From an uncultured Bacteroidaceae bacterium (GTDB lineage Bacteria > Bacteroidota > Bacteroidia > Bacteroidales > Bacteroidaceae), in NCBI GenBank assembly GCA_905235565.1, contig CAJOLR010000001.1:1-64000 (forward strand): 64,000 nucleotides of DNA. Direction: 5' to 3'. Below the pieces are notes generated by a model. It did not search any database. It was not told where the DNA came from and was given only the letters and a program-made list of their open reading frames with translations. The translations under genes were made by a program, and so were the position numbers. Below, piece after piece: positions 50,129 to 60,945 of this stretch (within the stretch, counting starts at the first letter, position 1; each line of letters opens with the position of its first letter).

Positions 50129-53100
50129 ATGTCAGATACGCATATGTCTATGAGAAAAGCCATAATAACTGCGTTAGCTGTCCTCTACGCTTCACTGCTT
50201 GGAGCAGTGAACGGTTTCTCCATATCCCAAAGCACCATAGGCAACGGATTGGAGAGCCAGTCGCTCAATGTGCTGGCCAAGGACCGCCATGGGCGTCTGT
50301 GGGTGGGTTCCGACGTCGGTATATCAGTGATATCAAACGGTATAGTGACCAACATCAGGGATATAGCATCCGAGGGGGGGCTGGTGATGCTGGGCAACGT
50401 AAAGAACATTGCCTGCACCGAGACCGTACTGCTGGCATGTGAGGACCGGATTCTGCACTATGACCACAAGAAAGGATATGCCACTACGCTAAGGTACAAT
50501 GACAGGATACTGCACACCAATGATTTTCTGTTAGAAGGCGATATCGTAACATTCTATGATGCCGATATGCACTCTCTGTTTACATATGACATGAACAACA
50601 GCGAGTGCAGTCTGGTAGCCGGACTAAGCACACGTGAGGATTTAAACTTTGTCAGGATTCTGCGTTCAGAGTCTGATTCAGCAATTATCTATCTGGCCGA
50701 TGATATACTGGGACTGTACCGTTATGACCGCAACAACGGATCACTTGAACACATATCCGGCACTGACCGTCCCATAGTAGCCAGAGCCACTGCCATAGAC
50801 AAAAGCAACGTCATATGGCTGTCAATACCCGGTAACGGTCTTAAAGGATATTATATCAACAGCCGTTACGAAATGGTGGCTGAATATAATACAAGTAACT
50901 GCGACCTGCTGTCCGATGATATATCCCTCATAAAAACGCTTTCAGACGGCAACCTGCTTACTGTACATTCAGACATAGGGATATGCCTTATAGAGCGTAA
51001 CAGTATAGGCCGCAATGCGAAAGTCACTGCCATAAACAACCTCAGGAACGTGACATCCGCCCTGGTCAACCCCGATTATCGGGAATCACTTTACGCCACT
51101 TCGGGATTCGGACTGATATCAATAAAGAGATCATTCATCGGACAGATACGCCACTTGCATGAGAATGAGGAAGGCATAATCAGCTATGACAATTACATAT
51201 CCGCATTTGAAGAGCCGGAAGGAACGGTAATTCTGGGAACTACGGGCAACGGACTGTGCAGGTTAGACCCTCAGACACAGCAGACAACAGTATTCAAAGG
51301 CACCGAAGACCTTCTGATAATATCGATGAGCCGGTTTGACGATGATAACATCCTGATGGCCGATGCAGACAAAGGCCTGATGCTGTTCAACCGCAAGCTG
51401 GGCCGGATAACCGCCGGCAAACCCAATATAGACCTACCCTCACCATCGTTCGCCAATCTCAGAAATATAAGCATGACCGTTGCCTATAACGGAGATATCT
51501 TTATATTCAATGCCAATGCCCACCATTACGTATTGCGTAAGAGTACCGGCAGACTGGAGGAGATATCGGTATTGTCCGAAGACAGGGAACCTGTCAAACA
51601 GGTTGAGAATGTCTGCTCCACCCAATATGCAGTGTACGTAACCTACAGAGGTGCCATCATAGAAATTAATTTCAGCACACTTGAAAGCACACTCATTTAC
51701 AAGAACAAGGATAAGGTCATACACAACATTACATCGTTGGACGCCAACTCTCAGGGTGAGCTGTTCTTTACGGAGCCTGAGGGACTTCACCGTTATGACC
51801 CGCGTTCCAACTTTGACGAGATTCTGGTGGAGACATGGGGGAACGGACGCTTCATGAACGTGGCAGTCGATTCAAATGACCGCATCTGGTTTACCACTAC
51901 AGATGAGTATATACAGATGTATGACCTAAGCAAGAAAGAATTGCTGTCATACTCCCTTGAGGACGGCGTGCCAAGCTCCCGTTTTATGAATTATTTTGCC
52001 TTAAGTACCAGATCCGGATATATCATGATTCCCAATGCAGACGGAATCGTAACCATAAACACCAACGGGGCGCTCATGTCTGACACTCCACCCTCCAAGG
52101 TTACGTGTATATCGGCCTATACAGAAAAGAGGGAGATTGCGGCAGAGGATATAATGAAATCCCTTGAAACTCCGTTCATGCTGCCATCCAAATTCAGGGA
52201 GCTCCATCTGGAATTCTCGTACAACAGTTTCAATCCCACATACCCGCACCTGTTCATCTATAACATCTATAGGGGCAATATCCTGATTAAGTCAGTCTAT
52301 ACCACAAGCACCGTCATCACACTACCCAAACTGGAAAACGGTACATACAGGGTTGAGATACGGCAGGCTTTCCGCAAAGGACTTAGTGAACCGGAGACAA
52401 TTGTCATGTTCAAGATACCCAAACATTTCCTGAGCACTGTACCGGGAGTGCTGGTTGCCCTTTTACTGATGCTGTTGTTTGGTTACACGATAGCCAAATT
52501 AACCAGTACTATGGAGAAAAACCGAATGGAGAAAGCAATGGCTGCCCAGGACATCAAGAACCGTGAGGATAAGATTGCATTCCTCTCCAACATAGCCCAC
52601 GAACTGCGTACACCCCTCTCGCTCATATACAATCCCGTAAAGGACTTCCTGCAGGAGAAATCCGTAGACGGCATTGACTATGAGCGTATGGAACGTATAT
52701 TCAACCAGGTAAACAAGATGACCGTTATGGTCAACATGATTCTGGACAGCAGCCGGGCCGATGTCAACAAGGCGGACATACTGATAGAAGAGGTTAACCT
52801 GAACGAATGGCTGAATTTCCTGCTGGAGGATTACCGCATTGACTGTTACGGAAAGGGATTCAGTCTGAAATTCATAATGGACAACACCATTGGTAATGTC
52901 TCAATAGATAAGAGAATAATTGAGACAGGACTATCCAATATGGTGAATAACGCCATCAAATACAGTACCAGCGGCACAACCATAACGGTTATCACATCCC
53001 GATCCGGAAACATGATACGCGTTACCGTCAAGGATCAGGGACGTGGTTTTACCTGTGATCCTGAGGATCTGTTCAAGCGTTACTATAGGGATAATGTTGA

Positions 53101-54106
53101 TACAAACATTCCCGGATACGGACTTGGACTTCCGTATGCAAGGCTTCAGTTGAGCCTTATTGGCGGAAAGATGTCGGCCATGAACAATGAAGACGGGATA
53201 GGATCGTCATTCTATATGGAATTCCCCGCCGAGATAGGAAAGAACGGCAGCCCGTCTGCTACAGTTGAGAAGAGTTCAAACAGCCAGGCAACACAAACAG
53301 ATATTGTTGAGGATACCCAGGAGGGTATGGCCCAGGATTTTGACACCAACAACATGACAATCATGTTTGTATGTGCCGACAAGTCAGAGACAGACTTATT
53401 CACAGATGAGTTTGACGGCATGTTCCAGAGTATCATTACGGCCGAAGAAGGCTCCGATGCCTTGAGTAAACTGAAACGTAAGAAGACAGATCTGGTGATA
53501 AGTGACATTGAAATGCCCAAGATGGATGGTTTTGAGTTGTGCCGTAACATAAAAGGCACACTGGAGATAAGCCATATCCCCATTATACTCCTTACCTCCA
53601 GGACTGACCAAAGGAACAAGAACCAGGGGTATAAGATGGGAGCGGATGCTTTCATACCCAAACCTTATGACTTCAAGCAGTTATATGCTTTGATCAGAGG
53701 TCAGTTAGGCGGACGGTTTGAAATAAAACGCCAGTACAATTTCGGGTTCTTCAGCAAAATGAATATCGACCAGACGTTCAGCGTTACTGATGAGGAGTTC
53801 ATCAGCTCCCTGAACTCTCTCATTGACCAGTTCATATCTGACCCGTCACTGAATGAAGACTACATCCTGAAGCAGACCGGTATATCACGTTCCGTAATGA
53901 ATAGGAAGATGGAAGGACTTCTTGGTACGGATTTGGCCGGATACCTGACAAGAATCCGTATCAGCATCGTCAAGGATAAGCTTACAAACACTGAAGAAGA
54001 TCCTGAATCCATAGCCAAAGAGACTGGTTTTATCAGTGTTGAAGCCATGAACAAGGCTTTCAAACGTGAAACAGGCAAGTCTATCAATGCTGTACGTGAG
54101 CAATAA
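50129..54106 (+). CDS. Hybrid two-component system (HTCS) sensor kinase/response regulator, copy 1
   Basis: Propeller-like sensor, TM, HisKA (SNIAHELRTPLSLIYNPVKDFL), HATPase (GRGF, GYGLGL), receiver (VISDIEMPKMDG) and AraC-type HTH; 1325 aa. Confidence 0.9.
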   Translation: MSDTHMSMRKAIITALAVLYASLLGAVNGFSISQSTIGNGLESQSLNVLAKDRHGRLWVGSDVGISVISNGIVTNIRDIASEGGLVMLGNVKNIACTETVLLACEDRILHYDHKKGYATTLRYNDRILHTNDFLLEGDIVTFYDADMHSLFTYDMNNSECSLVAGLSTREDLNFVRILRSESDSAIIYLADDILGLYRYDRNNGSLEHISGTDRPIVARATAIDKSNVIWLSIPGNGLKGYYINSRYEMVAEYNTSNCDLLSDDISLIKTLSDGNLLTVHSDIGICLIERNSIGRNAKVTAINNLRNVTSALVNPDYRESLYATSGFGLISIKRSFIGQIRHLHENEEGIISYDNYISAFEEPEGTVILGTTGNGLCRLDPQTQQTTVFKGTEDLLIISMSRFDDDNILMADADKGLMLFNRKLGRITAGKPNIDLPSPSFANLRNISMTVAYNGDIFIFNANAHHYVLRKSTGRLEEISVLSEDREPVKQVENVCSTQYAVYVTYRGAIIEINFSTLESTLIYKNKDKVIHNITSLDANSQGELFFTEPEGLHRYDPRSNFDEILVETWGNGRFMNVAVDSNDRIWFTTTDEYIQMYDLSKKELLSYSLEDGVPSSRFMNYFALSTRSGYIMIPNADGIVTINTNGALMSDTPPSKVTCISAYTEKREIAAEDIMKSLETPFMLPSKFRELHLEFSYNSFNPTYPHLFIYNIYRGNILIKSVYTTSTVITLPKLENGTYRVEIRQAFRKGLSEPETIVMFKIPKHFLSTVPGVLVALLLMLLFGYTIAKLTSTMEKNRMEKAMAAQDIKNREDKIAFLSNIAHELRTPLSLIYNPVKDFLQEKSVDGIDYERMERIFNQVNKMTVMVNMILDSSRADVNKADILIEEVNLNEWLNFLLEDYRIDCYGKGFSLKFIMDNTIGNVSIDKRIIETGLSNMVNNAIKYSTSGTTITVITSRSGNMIRVTVKDQGRGFTCDPEDLFKRYYRDNVDTNIPGYGLGLPYARLQLSLIGGKMSAMNNEDGIGSSFYMEFPAEIGKNGSPSATVEKSSNSQATQTDIVEDTQEGMAQDFDTNNMTIMFVCADKSETDLFTDEFDGMFQSIITAEEGSDALSKLKRKKTDLVISDIEMPKMDGFELCRNIKGTLEISHIPIILLTSRTDQRNKNQGYKMGADAFIPKPYDFKQLYALIRGQLGGRFEIKRQYNFGFFSKMNIDQTFSVTDEEFISSLNSLIDQFISDPSLNEDYILKQTGISRSVMNRKMEGLLGTDLAGYLTRIRISIVKDKLTNTEEDPESIAKETGFISVEAMNKAFKRETGKSINAVREQ

Positions 54107-54143
54107 GAGTTTTTTTACTACATTAGCCGAACATACCTAACAT

Positions 54144-57100
54144 ATGAGACATATGAACAAAAGGTTACTGACATTACTGTTATCAGTTATTTCTTGTCTG
54201 AATATCAGCGCCCACTACACACTGCAGGCGCAGATAGACACCGAAAAGGGACTTAGTTGCAATGCCGTCAAAGCGTTTGCCAGAGATATGTACGGACGCC
54301 TTTGGGTTGGAACTATAAACGGAGCCAACCTGATATCAAACGGAACCATACGCCAATACCAATATTTTACAGTAGGCGGAAATGATATCGTTACCGGAGA
54401 TGTTCAGGCCATAGCATGCTCCAGGCGGGCTCTAATTGCCACAAACAACCATATCATTGACTTTGATCCCGACAATGACTCCACCCATCTGGTTTCTTTT
54501 GAGGGGAAAACCATCCGAACCGATTATATCATGATGAGAGGAGACTCAGCCTTCTTCTTCAACGCACCTCTCAGTGCGGTCATGATGTATGACCTGAACA
54601 ACTATACCACAAGCATTGTCGCCCAGTTCCCTACAGAACGCCAGTTCCATTTTACCAAGATACTCCAGATATCCAATGAGCCCAACCAGCTGATGCTGGT
54701 AGAGGATGAACGTGGTTTTTATCATCTTGATATTAACACCGGCATGCTTACCCACATGGAACAGCTCGGCGTCAATATAACCACCAGGGCGACTTTCATT
54801 GACTCAAAGGATATACTGTGGGTTGCGTACAGAGACAAGGGCATAACCGGTTTCTATGTAAAATCCGGCTTTGACAAGATATCCCATTTTGACACATCCA
54901 ATTCCGAGATTACGGACAACAATATTCTATGTCTTAGCGAAATGCCCGATGGAAATCTGTTTATCTGCACCACAGGCAATGGTACACTGGTCCTTAACCG
55001 CAAGACTGGAAAGGCCGAAAAAGAGATGTTCGGGGAGATGTCACATCTGCAAGTAATGTGTTCATTCGTAAACGATAATGAGAATGAGGTATTGTTGGGA
55101 ACCCTTCATCGTGGAATAATCTCCATGAAACGGTCATTTTTCCATAACATGGGTAACAACAGGAAAGAACACGGAACAGACATATCATGTATACCTATAT
55201 CCGGTTTTCAGGAGAATGACGGTACCATCTGGTTCGGCTTCGGAGGGTTAGGCCTGAGCCGTTTTGACCAGAAAACAGAGAATCATACCTTCTTCAAGTC
55301 TACGGATGAGATGAGAATCTCCGGAGTTTGCAGTTTTGATAAAGACAATCTCCTTATTACAGACCGTATACGGGGACTGTTCCTTTTCAACAAGAGGAGA
55401 GAAACCATAACACCTGCAAGTTTTCTGTCAGACGCGGGCATCAATATCTCATCGTCCAGACTGGCCAATCTCAAGACCATAACAACCCCCGACGGGGATA
55501 TCATGCTTTTTAACTGCAACGGCCGTCATCTCATTTATAGACGGGACATAAAAGAGGCCAGAGAGATAGTTCTGCAGATGAACGGCGAAGAGAACCGGGG
55601 GCTTGTAGAAGATGTACAGGTACAACCGTCACATGCTACTGTGGTATGCAACGGCTGTATCTATGAGATTGATTACAGGACCCTGCTGGCACGTCTCATC
55701 TTCCAGAATCCGGAAGACGGACACAGCGCTGTCTCAAAAGTAGCCGAAGATTCACGCGGTATCATTTGGGCCAGTTCTCCCGATGAACTGATAAGCTATG
55801 ATCCGCGCACCAACAAGCTATCCAGGATTATGGGAAAGATGGATTATGGTGTATTCCTGTCCATGAGCATTGACCATAACGATCATCTTTGGATTACTAC
55901 AGACAAGTCATTCATGATAATGTATGACACAAACAACAAGGAATTTAAAGAGCCATTCACCTATTACGGCAGAGACTGCGGAACGATGCTTAATTTCATA
56001 CCCGGATTCTCATTGGTATCGAATGACGGTTTTGTATATTTTCCAAACTCGTCAGGTCTTCTGGTGATAGATCCGAATGATGTGAACATACGCTATAACA
56101 GCACATCACAGCCTCTCTACCTGACAAAGATTGCACTTGACGGCAATATATACAGCAACACAGGAGGGCATAACAAGGCATTGAACATACCTAACAAGTT
56201 CTCATTGCTGACTGTAAACGTGGCCATTGACCAGTTTGACCCATCCAGGCCTGTTTTACTCAAATACACCCTGCTCAAGAAGGGACGTCCGTTCCCCATA
56301 ATGGAATCTGTAACATCAAATACCGAATTTACCATTCCAAAATCCTCTCACGGAACATTCTCCCTAACCGTAAGTCAGCGGACTATCCAGGGATGGAGCG
56401 AACCTCAGGAGATACTCTCCTTTAAAGTAGCCAGGCCATTCATAATGACGGTCCCGGCCTATCTGCTGATCATTGCCATAATCATCTCCTTAAGCGTGAC
56501 AATATCAAAGATTAGCATCAGCCTGAAGCAGATTGGCATTGACAGGGCCATGAATGCCCAGGAAAACAAGCATAAGGATGATAAGATATCCCTGATGTCA
56601 AATCTGGCCCATGAGTTGCGCACCCCGCTTTCACTCATCTATAACCCGGTAAAGGACATGCTTGAGGAGAAGGCTGTGAAAGGTATCGATTATGACCGTC
56701 TGGAGCGAATATTCAATCAGGTTCAGAAAATGACGGATATGGTCAACACCATTCTGGATAAAGGTACCAATGACGTAAGCAGGAGTGATATTGTAATTGA
56801 GAGCATTGACCTTAATAAATGGTTGGGCAAGATAATAGAAGATTTCAAGATAGACTGCTACGCCAAGGGACTGAAAACCCGTTTTGAGCCGATGGACGGT
56901 TTGGGTAAGGTTAATCTGGATGTCAAGATGATGGAAGTGGCTGTGAACAATATCATGAGCAATGCCATCAAATACAGCGACACCGGTACGATAACCATAT
57001 CTACGGGGCATGAAAGGAACAGGATTTGGATTAGTTTCCATGATGAAGGAAGAGGATTCACTTGTAAGCCTGAGGAACTGTTCAAACGATACTACAGGGA

Positions 57101-58124
57101 GAATGAGAATATCCCAGGTTTCGGACTTGGACTATCAAATGCCAAACTGATGGTTGAAACCCTTAACGGGTCCATTACAGCCAAAAAGAATAACGGTCCG
57201 GGTTCTACATTCACCATAGAGATTCCGGATGACCTGGAAGAAAAGAACCACAGCAAAGACATCATCCCGCAGCCTGCTCCGCAAATAAATGAGGTTGCCA
57301 ATTTTGACGAGATCGATAATCAGACACAGACCGACGAGGTAAACTTCAATACCAAGAGCATGACACTGCTTATTGTCGACGATCAGGAAGATATACTCCA
57401 GTTCATAAAGGATGAGTACTCTCCCCTGTTCAAGACCATATATACAGCCCACGACGGGAAGGAAGCCCTGGATCTGATACATCAGCGAATGCCCAATGTG
57501 GTGGTCAGCGATATAATGATGCCTCGCATGAACGGATTTGAGCTCTGTAAAACCATAAAGACTGACCTTGAGTTAAGTAGCATTCCTGTAATACTGCTGA
57601 CATCCCGAAGCGACCCAAAGAATCAGGATATGGGATATAAGATGGGTGCTGACTCATTCCTTCCCAAGCCTTTTGACTCCAAACTTCTATACAAGATCAT
57701 AAGGAGTCAGCTAAAGAACAGGTTTGAGATCAAACGGCAGTACGCCACATCATTCTTTACCGCTATTTCCGAAGATCAGACATTCAGTGCAGCCGATGAG
57801 CAGTTCGTACTTAAACTCAACCGCTTTATCCGTGAGAACCTTAGCAATACCATGCTCGGCGTCGATATGATAGTAGACCATATGAACGTATCACGCACCA
57901 CACTGTTCAACAAGATGAACAATCTGGTTGGTGCATCGACAAACAAGTATATACGCCGCATCAGGATAGAAGTAGCCAAGGAGATGCTCTCCAAGACAAA
58001 CAAGTCTGTAGGCACTATAGCCGAGGAGACAGGATTCTCTGAGAGCCAGTATTTCAGCACGGTATTCAAGCAGGAGACCGGCATGACTCCGTCACAGTTC
58101 AAGGATTCACTGCGCAAGGGCTGA
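54144..58124 (+). CDS. Hybrid two-component system (HTCS) sensor kinase/response regulator, copy 2
   Basis: Same architecture; SNLAHELRTPLSLIYNPVKDML, LLIVDDQEDIL, VVSDIMMPRMNG, GFSESQYFSTVFKQETGMTPSQF; 1326 aa. Confidence 0.94.
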   Translation: MRHMNKRLLTLLLSVISCLNISAHYTLQAQIDTEKGLSCNAVKAFARDMYGRLWVGTINGANLISNGTIRQYQYFTVGGNDIVTGDVQAIACSRRALIATNNHIIDFDPDNDSTHLVSFEGKTIRTDYIMMRGDSAFFFNAPLSAVMMYDLNNYTTSIVAQFPTERQFHFTKILQISNEPNQLMLVEDERGFYHLDINTGMLTHMEQLGVNITTRATFIDSKDILWVAYRDKGITGFYVKSGFDKISHFDTSNSEITDNNILCLSEMPDGNLFICTTGNGTLVLNRKTGKAEKEMFGEMSHLQVMCSFVNDNENEVLLGTLHRGIISMKRSFFHNMGNNRKEHGTDISCIPISGFQENDGTIWFGFGGLGLSRFDQKTENHTFFKSTDEMRISGVCSFDKDNLLITDRIRGLFLFNKRRETITPASFLSDAGINISSSRLANLKTITTPDGDIMLFNCNGRHLIYRRDIKEAREIVLQMNGEENRGLVEDVQVQPSHATVVCNGCIYEIDYRTLLARLIFQNPEDGHSAVSKVAEDSRGIIWASSPDELISYDPRTNKLSRIMGKMDYGVFLSMSIDHNDHLWITTDKSFMIMYDTNNKEFKEPFTYYGRDCGTMLNFIPGFSLVSNDGFVYFPNSSGLLVIDPNDVNIRYNSTSQPLYLTKIALDGNIYSNTGGHNKALNIPNKFSLLTVNVAIDQFDPSRPVLLKYTLLKKGRPFPIMESVTSNTEFTIPKSSHGTFSLTVSQRTIQGWSEPQEILSFKVARPFIMTVPAYLLIIAIIISLSVTISKISISLKQIGIDRAMNAQENKHKDDKISLMSNLAHELRTPLSLIYNPVKDMLEEKAVKGIDYDRLERIFNQVQKMTDMVNTILDKGTNDVSRSDIVIESIDLNKWLGKIIEDFKIDCYAKGLKTRFEPMDGLGKVNLDVKMMEVAVNNIMSNAIKYSDTGTITISTGHERNRIWISFHDEGRGFTCKPEELFKRYYRENENIPGFGLGLSNAKLMVETLNGSITAKKNNGPGSTFTIEIPDDLEEKNHSKDIIPQPAPQINEVANFDEIDNQTQTDEVNFNTKSMTLLIVDDQEDILQFIKDEYSPLFKTIYTAHDGKEALDLIHQRMPNVVVSDIMMPRMNGFELCKTIKTDLELSSIPVILLTSRSDPKNQDMGYKMGADSFLPKPFDSKLLYKIIRSQLKNRFEIKRQYATSFFTAISEDQTFSAADEQFVLKLNRFIRENLSNTMLGVDMIVDHMNVSRTTLFNKMNNLVGASTNKYIRRIRIEVAKEMLSKTNKSVGTIAEETGFSESQYFSTVFKQETGMTPSQFKDSLRKG

Positions 58125-58140
58125 CATCAGCAAGGCTTGC
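58114..58140. terminator. Imperfect hairpin spanning both stop codons of HTCS2 and dprA
   Basis: GCAAG-G-GCTGA-CA-TCAGC-AAGG-CTTGC. Confidence 0.45.
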
Positions 58141-59239
58141 ACAGTGAACCTGGAGTCTGTTTTATAAGGCCCTGCATCTCAAGACCGAACAAAATAGAGG
58201 AGAGCCGCGGGAAAGGTATGTTCAGTTCCGTCATGAGCGTACTTATAAGTACTCCCTGTGCCTTCAGGCAGATTCGCTTGTATACCTTTTCCTCTTCGGC
58301 CGTAAGTTGCGGAAACAGCTCCTTCTGTACTGATTTGTTCCTTTTTCCTTTACTTTTCCAGTTCATTGCGGCAACAAAATCCGATGCGGATGTAATGAGG
58401 CCTGCACGATTATCCCTGATCAGTTCATTGCACCCTACCGAATAGGGGTCCCCTACACTACCTGGAAAGGCAAAACACTCACGGTTATAACTCCCTGCTA
58501 TCTCGGCTGTAACCAGAGATCCGCTCTTGGCGGCAGACTCCACAACGATGACTGCATCGGACAAACCGGCTATTATACGGTTACGGCGTACAAAATTCTG
58601 GGCAAGAGGTATTGTTCGGGACATATATTCAGTAACCAGACCTCCTTGAGCCAACATCTCTTTGGCAATGTTACGGTGGGCCGTGGGATAAATCATGTCC
58701 AATCCGTGTGCCAGGACACCAAGTGTAGGGATACCCGACTCAAGGGATGACTTATGGGCCTCGACGTCTATTCCATAAGCCAACCCGCTGACTACTGTCA
58801 CATCCGGGCACAACTCATGCAGTTCTTTTATAAAGGTATGACACATGCGTCGGCCATACTCTGTTGCTTTTCTCGTACCTACAACTGCCACCGTTCCGGC
58901 AGCATTGAAATTGACGTTACCCAAAGAAAACAGAACAAGGGGAGCATCGCTAAGGTCCAGCAGCCTGGCCGGATACTCGGGATCAACCGGAGTAACGCAT
59001 CTTATACCGTGTCTTTCAATGAATTCCAGTTCTTCACGGATAAAAGAATCATACCCAGAGCCGTCCAACGCCTCAATAAGGCGGGTATCGACTCCGGGTA
59101 TGATTTCTTTAAGATGATCGCGACTTCTGAATATCTCCAGCGCGCTTCCGAACTGGCCATAAAGGTATTTGGCACCTGCAGGACCCAGCCCGTCTATCCT
59201 GTTTAGTGTGAGCAACGCCGTCAGTTCATCTTCCGGCAT
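58127..59239 (-). CDS. dprA: DNA-processing protein DprA
   Basis: VAVVGTRKATEYGRRM, VVSGLAYGIDVEAHKSSLESGIPTLGVLAHGLDMIYP. Confidence 0.94.
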   Translation of the reverse strand: MPEDELTALLTLNRIDGLGPAGAKYLYGQFGSALEIFRSRDHLKEIIPGVDTRLIEALDGSGYDSFIREELEFIERHGIRCVTPVDPEYPARLLDLSDAPLVLFSLGNVNFNAAGTVAVVGTRKATEYGRRMCHTFIKELHELCPDVTVVSGLAYGIDVEAHKSSLESGIPTLGVLAHGLDMIYPTAHRNIAKEMLAQGGLVTEYMSRTIPLAQNFVRRNRIIAGLSDAVIVVESAAKSGSLVTAEIAGSYNRECFAFPGSVGDPYSVGCNELIRDNRAGLITSASDFVAAMNWKSKGKRNKSVQKELFPQLTAEEEKVYKRICLKAQGVLISTLMTELNIPFPRLSSILFGLEMQGLIKQTPGSLCKPC

Positions 59240-59262
59240 CTGTTCACGCTATTTAATTGCTG

Positions 59263-60945
59263 TCAGAGAGCGTTTACTGCATCCTGGAACTTAGCGAACT
59301 CAAGATCCTTCTTGGCCTTATCCTTCAGTGAAGAATCAATGCCTACGGCCTTCTTGAGGTTCTGAGCTACAGCAGCTGCATCGTTGGTACGTGCGGCGGC
59401 AACAGCAGCCAGATAAGCGGTATAACCGTCAGGATTCTTAACGGCGGCAAGAACCCTCTTGGCACCTGCATAATCCTTGGTCATGATCATGGCAAGAGCC
59501 TCACCATTGGTGTTGCTGCCCTTAAGAGCTGTGAGAGCACGCTCGTACTGACCCTGTGCGATGTACATGTTACCGAGAGCCTCGCTGTTCTGTGAGCTCT
59601 GACCACCCTTAGCAAAATATGTGGCTGCATCGGCAGGCTTGTTCTGTGCAAGGCAGAGCAGACCCATGTTGGTGTTGACCTCAGGAGCTGAAGAATTCAG
59701 AGCAAGAGCCTTCTTGAAGTTGGTCTCTGCTGTTGCCAGGTCAAGATCCTTGAATGCAATCTCACCAAGGTTGTTGAATGCACGGTAGTCATTGGGATAG
59801 TTCTTGGAAGCTGTGGTGTAGATGGCCTTCTTCTGAGCCTTGTCCTCAGTCAGGGTAGCGGCATAAAGCAGCTCATCAACACTCAGAACAGAAGCATCAG
59901 TCCTGTAAGCCTCCTTAATCTCCTCGTCTGAACGGCCGATGATCTGATAGTTCAGAGTCAGACGGGCACGACGCAACTGCGGGAGAATTTCAGCAGCAAG
60001 ATCCTTGTAAACAGCTGAGAGGTTCTTGATTTCGGCCTCACGCTTCTCCGGATCATTGTACATTGAAAGAACACGGAGGATAAGGTCCTTATCCTGCAGA
60101 TTTGACTGCTGTACAAGCTCCTTGAAACCGTCCCAGTCCTGAGCGGTATACTTTGACTCGATGGCAGCGTCTGCCTTAGCCTTCTTAACTTCACCCTTTA
60201 CATACTGGGCAGCGTTCTTTTCACGCTGAGCAGCCAGCTTGTCATTCAGCTTGACGCCACCATCAGGTGATGCATATGCTGAAACCTCAACATTTTCGAT
60301 TGCATAGTTCTTGGTATCGGCGGCAAAGTTCTTGAGAGACTCCTTCAAAGCCTTTACGGCATCACCGTTAGTCTCTGATGAACGTACGTTAGCCTGCTGG
60401 ATTACGAACATGATGTTGGCATCCTGAGCCTGCTTGATTATACGCTGGAAAGCATCCTTTGAACCTGCGGTGTTGGCACCCTTTGCTGTCTCGGCGTAAA
60501 GCTCTGCGGTTGAGAGTACACCGTCAGCAATCTTGACGGGCTCTACCTCGATGGCCTTACCCTTCTTGGTTGCCTTAAAGGTCACCCAAAGTTCTGACTT
60601 GGCCATCTCAGGCTGATACTTGAAATTGCCGTTGTAGGTGAATTTACCACCTTCCTTCCACTCGATAACCTGGTTGTTACCGGTAATCTTCTCACCCTGA
60701 AGGGTTACAGGCTCACCCTTAACAGAACCTCCTTCCCAACGCAGCTCGGGAGTTGCAGTACATACAACCTTCTTGATGAAAGTCTTTGAAGGGAATGTTC
60801 CGGTAACAGTGTAGTTTACCTGACCACCCTGAACCTCAAGGGGATTAGGATTAACTACAAAATACTCATCCTTTACCTGGAAGTTCTTGCAGCTGGCAAA
60901 CATCATGATACCTGCGCAGAACAACACGAAACGAAATGATTTTGA
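59263..60945 (-). CDS. TPR lipoprotein with OmpA-like segment
   Basis: Lipobox FASCKNF; OmpA-like VEVSAYASPDGGVKLNDKLAAQREKNAAQYV; C-terminal TPRs. Start set to MSKSFRF. Confidence 0.8.
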   Translation of the reverse strand, partial: SKSFRFVLFCAGIMMFASCKNFQVKDEYFVVNPNPLEVQGGQVNYTVTGTFPSKTFIKKVVCTATPELRWEGGSVKGEPVTLQGEKITGNNQVIEWKEGGKFTYNGNFKYQPEMAKSELWVTFKATKKGKAIEVEPVKIADGVLSTAELYAETAKGANTAGSKDAFQRIIKQAQDANIMFVIQQANVRSSETNGDAVKALKESLKNFAADTKNYAIENVEVSAYASPDGGVKLNDKLAAQREKNAAQYVKGEVKKAKADAAIESKYTAQDWDGFKELVQQSNLQDKDLILRVLSMYNDPEKREAEIKNLSAVYKDLAAEILPQLRRARLTLNYQIIGRSDEEIKEAYRTDASVLSVDELLYAATLTEDKAQKKAIYTTASKNYPNDYRAFNNLGEIAFKDLDLATAETNFKKALALNSSAPEVNTNMGLLCLAQNKPADAATYFAKGGQSSQNSEALGNMYIAQGQYERALTALKGSNTNGEALAMIMTKDYAGAKRVLAAVKNPDGYTAYLAAVAAARTNDAAAVAQNLKKAVGIDSSLKDKAKKDLEFAKFQDAVNAL

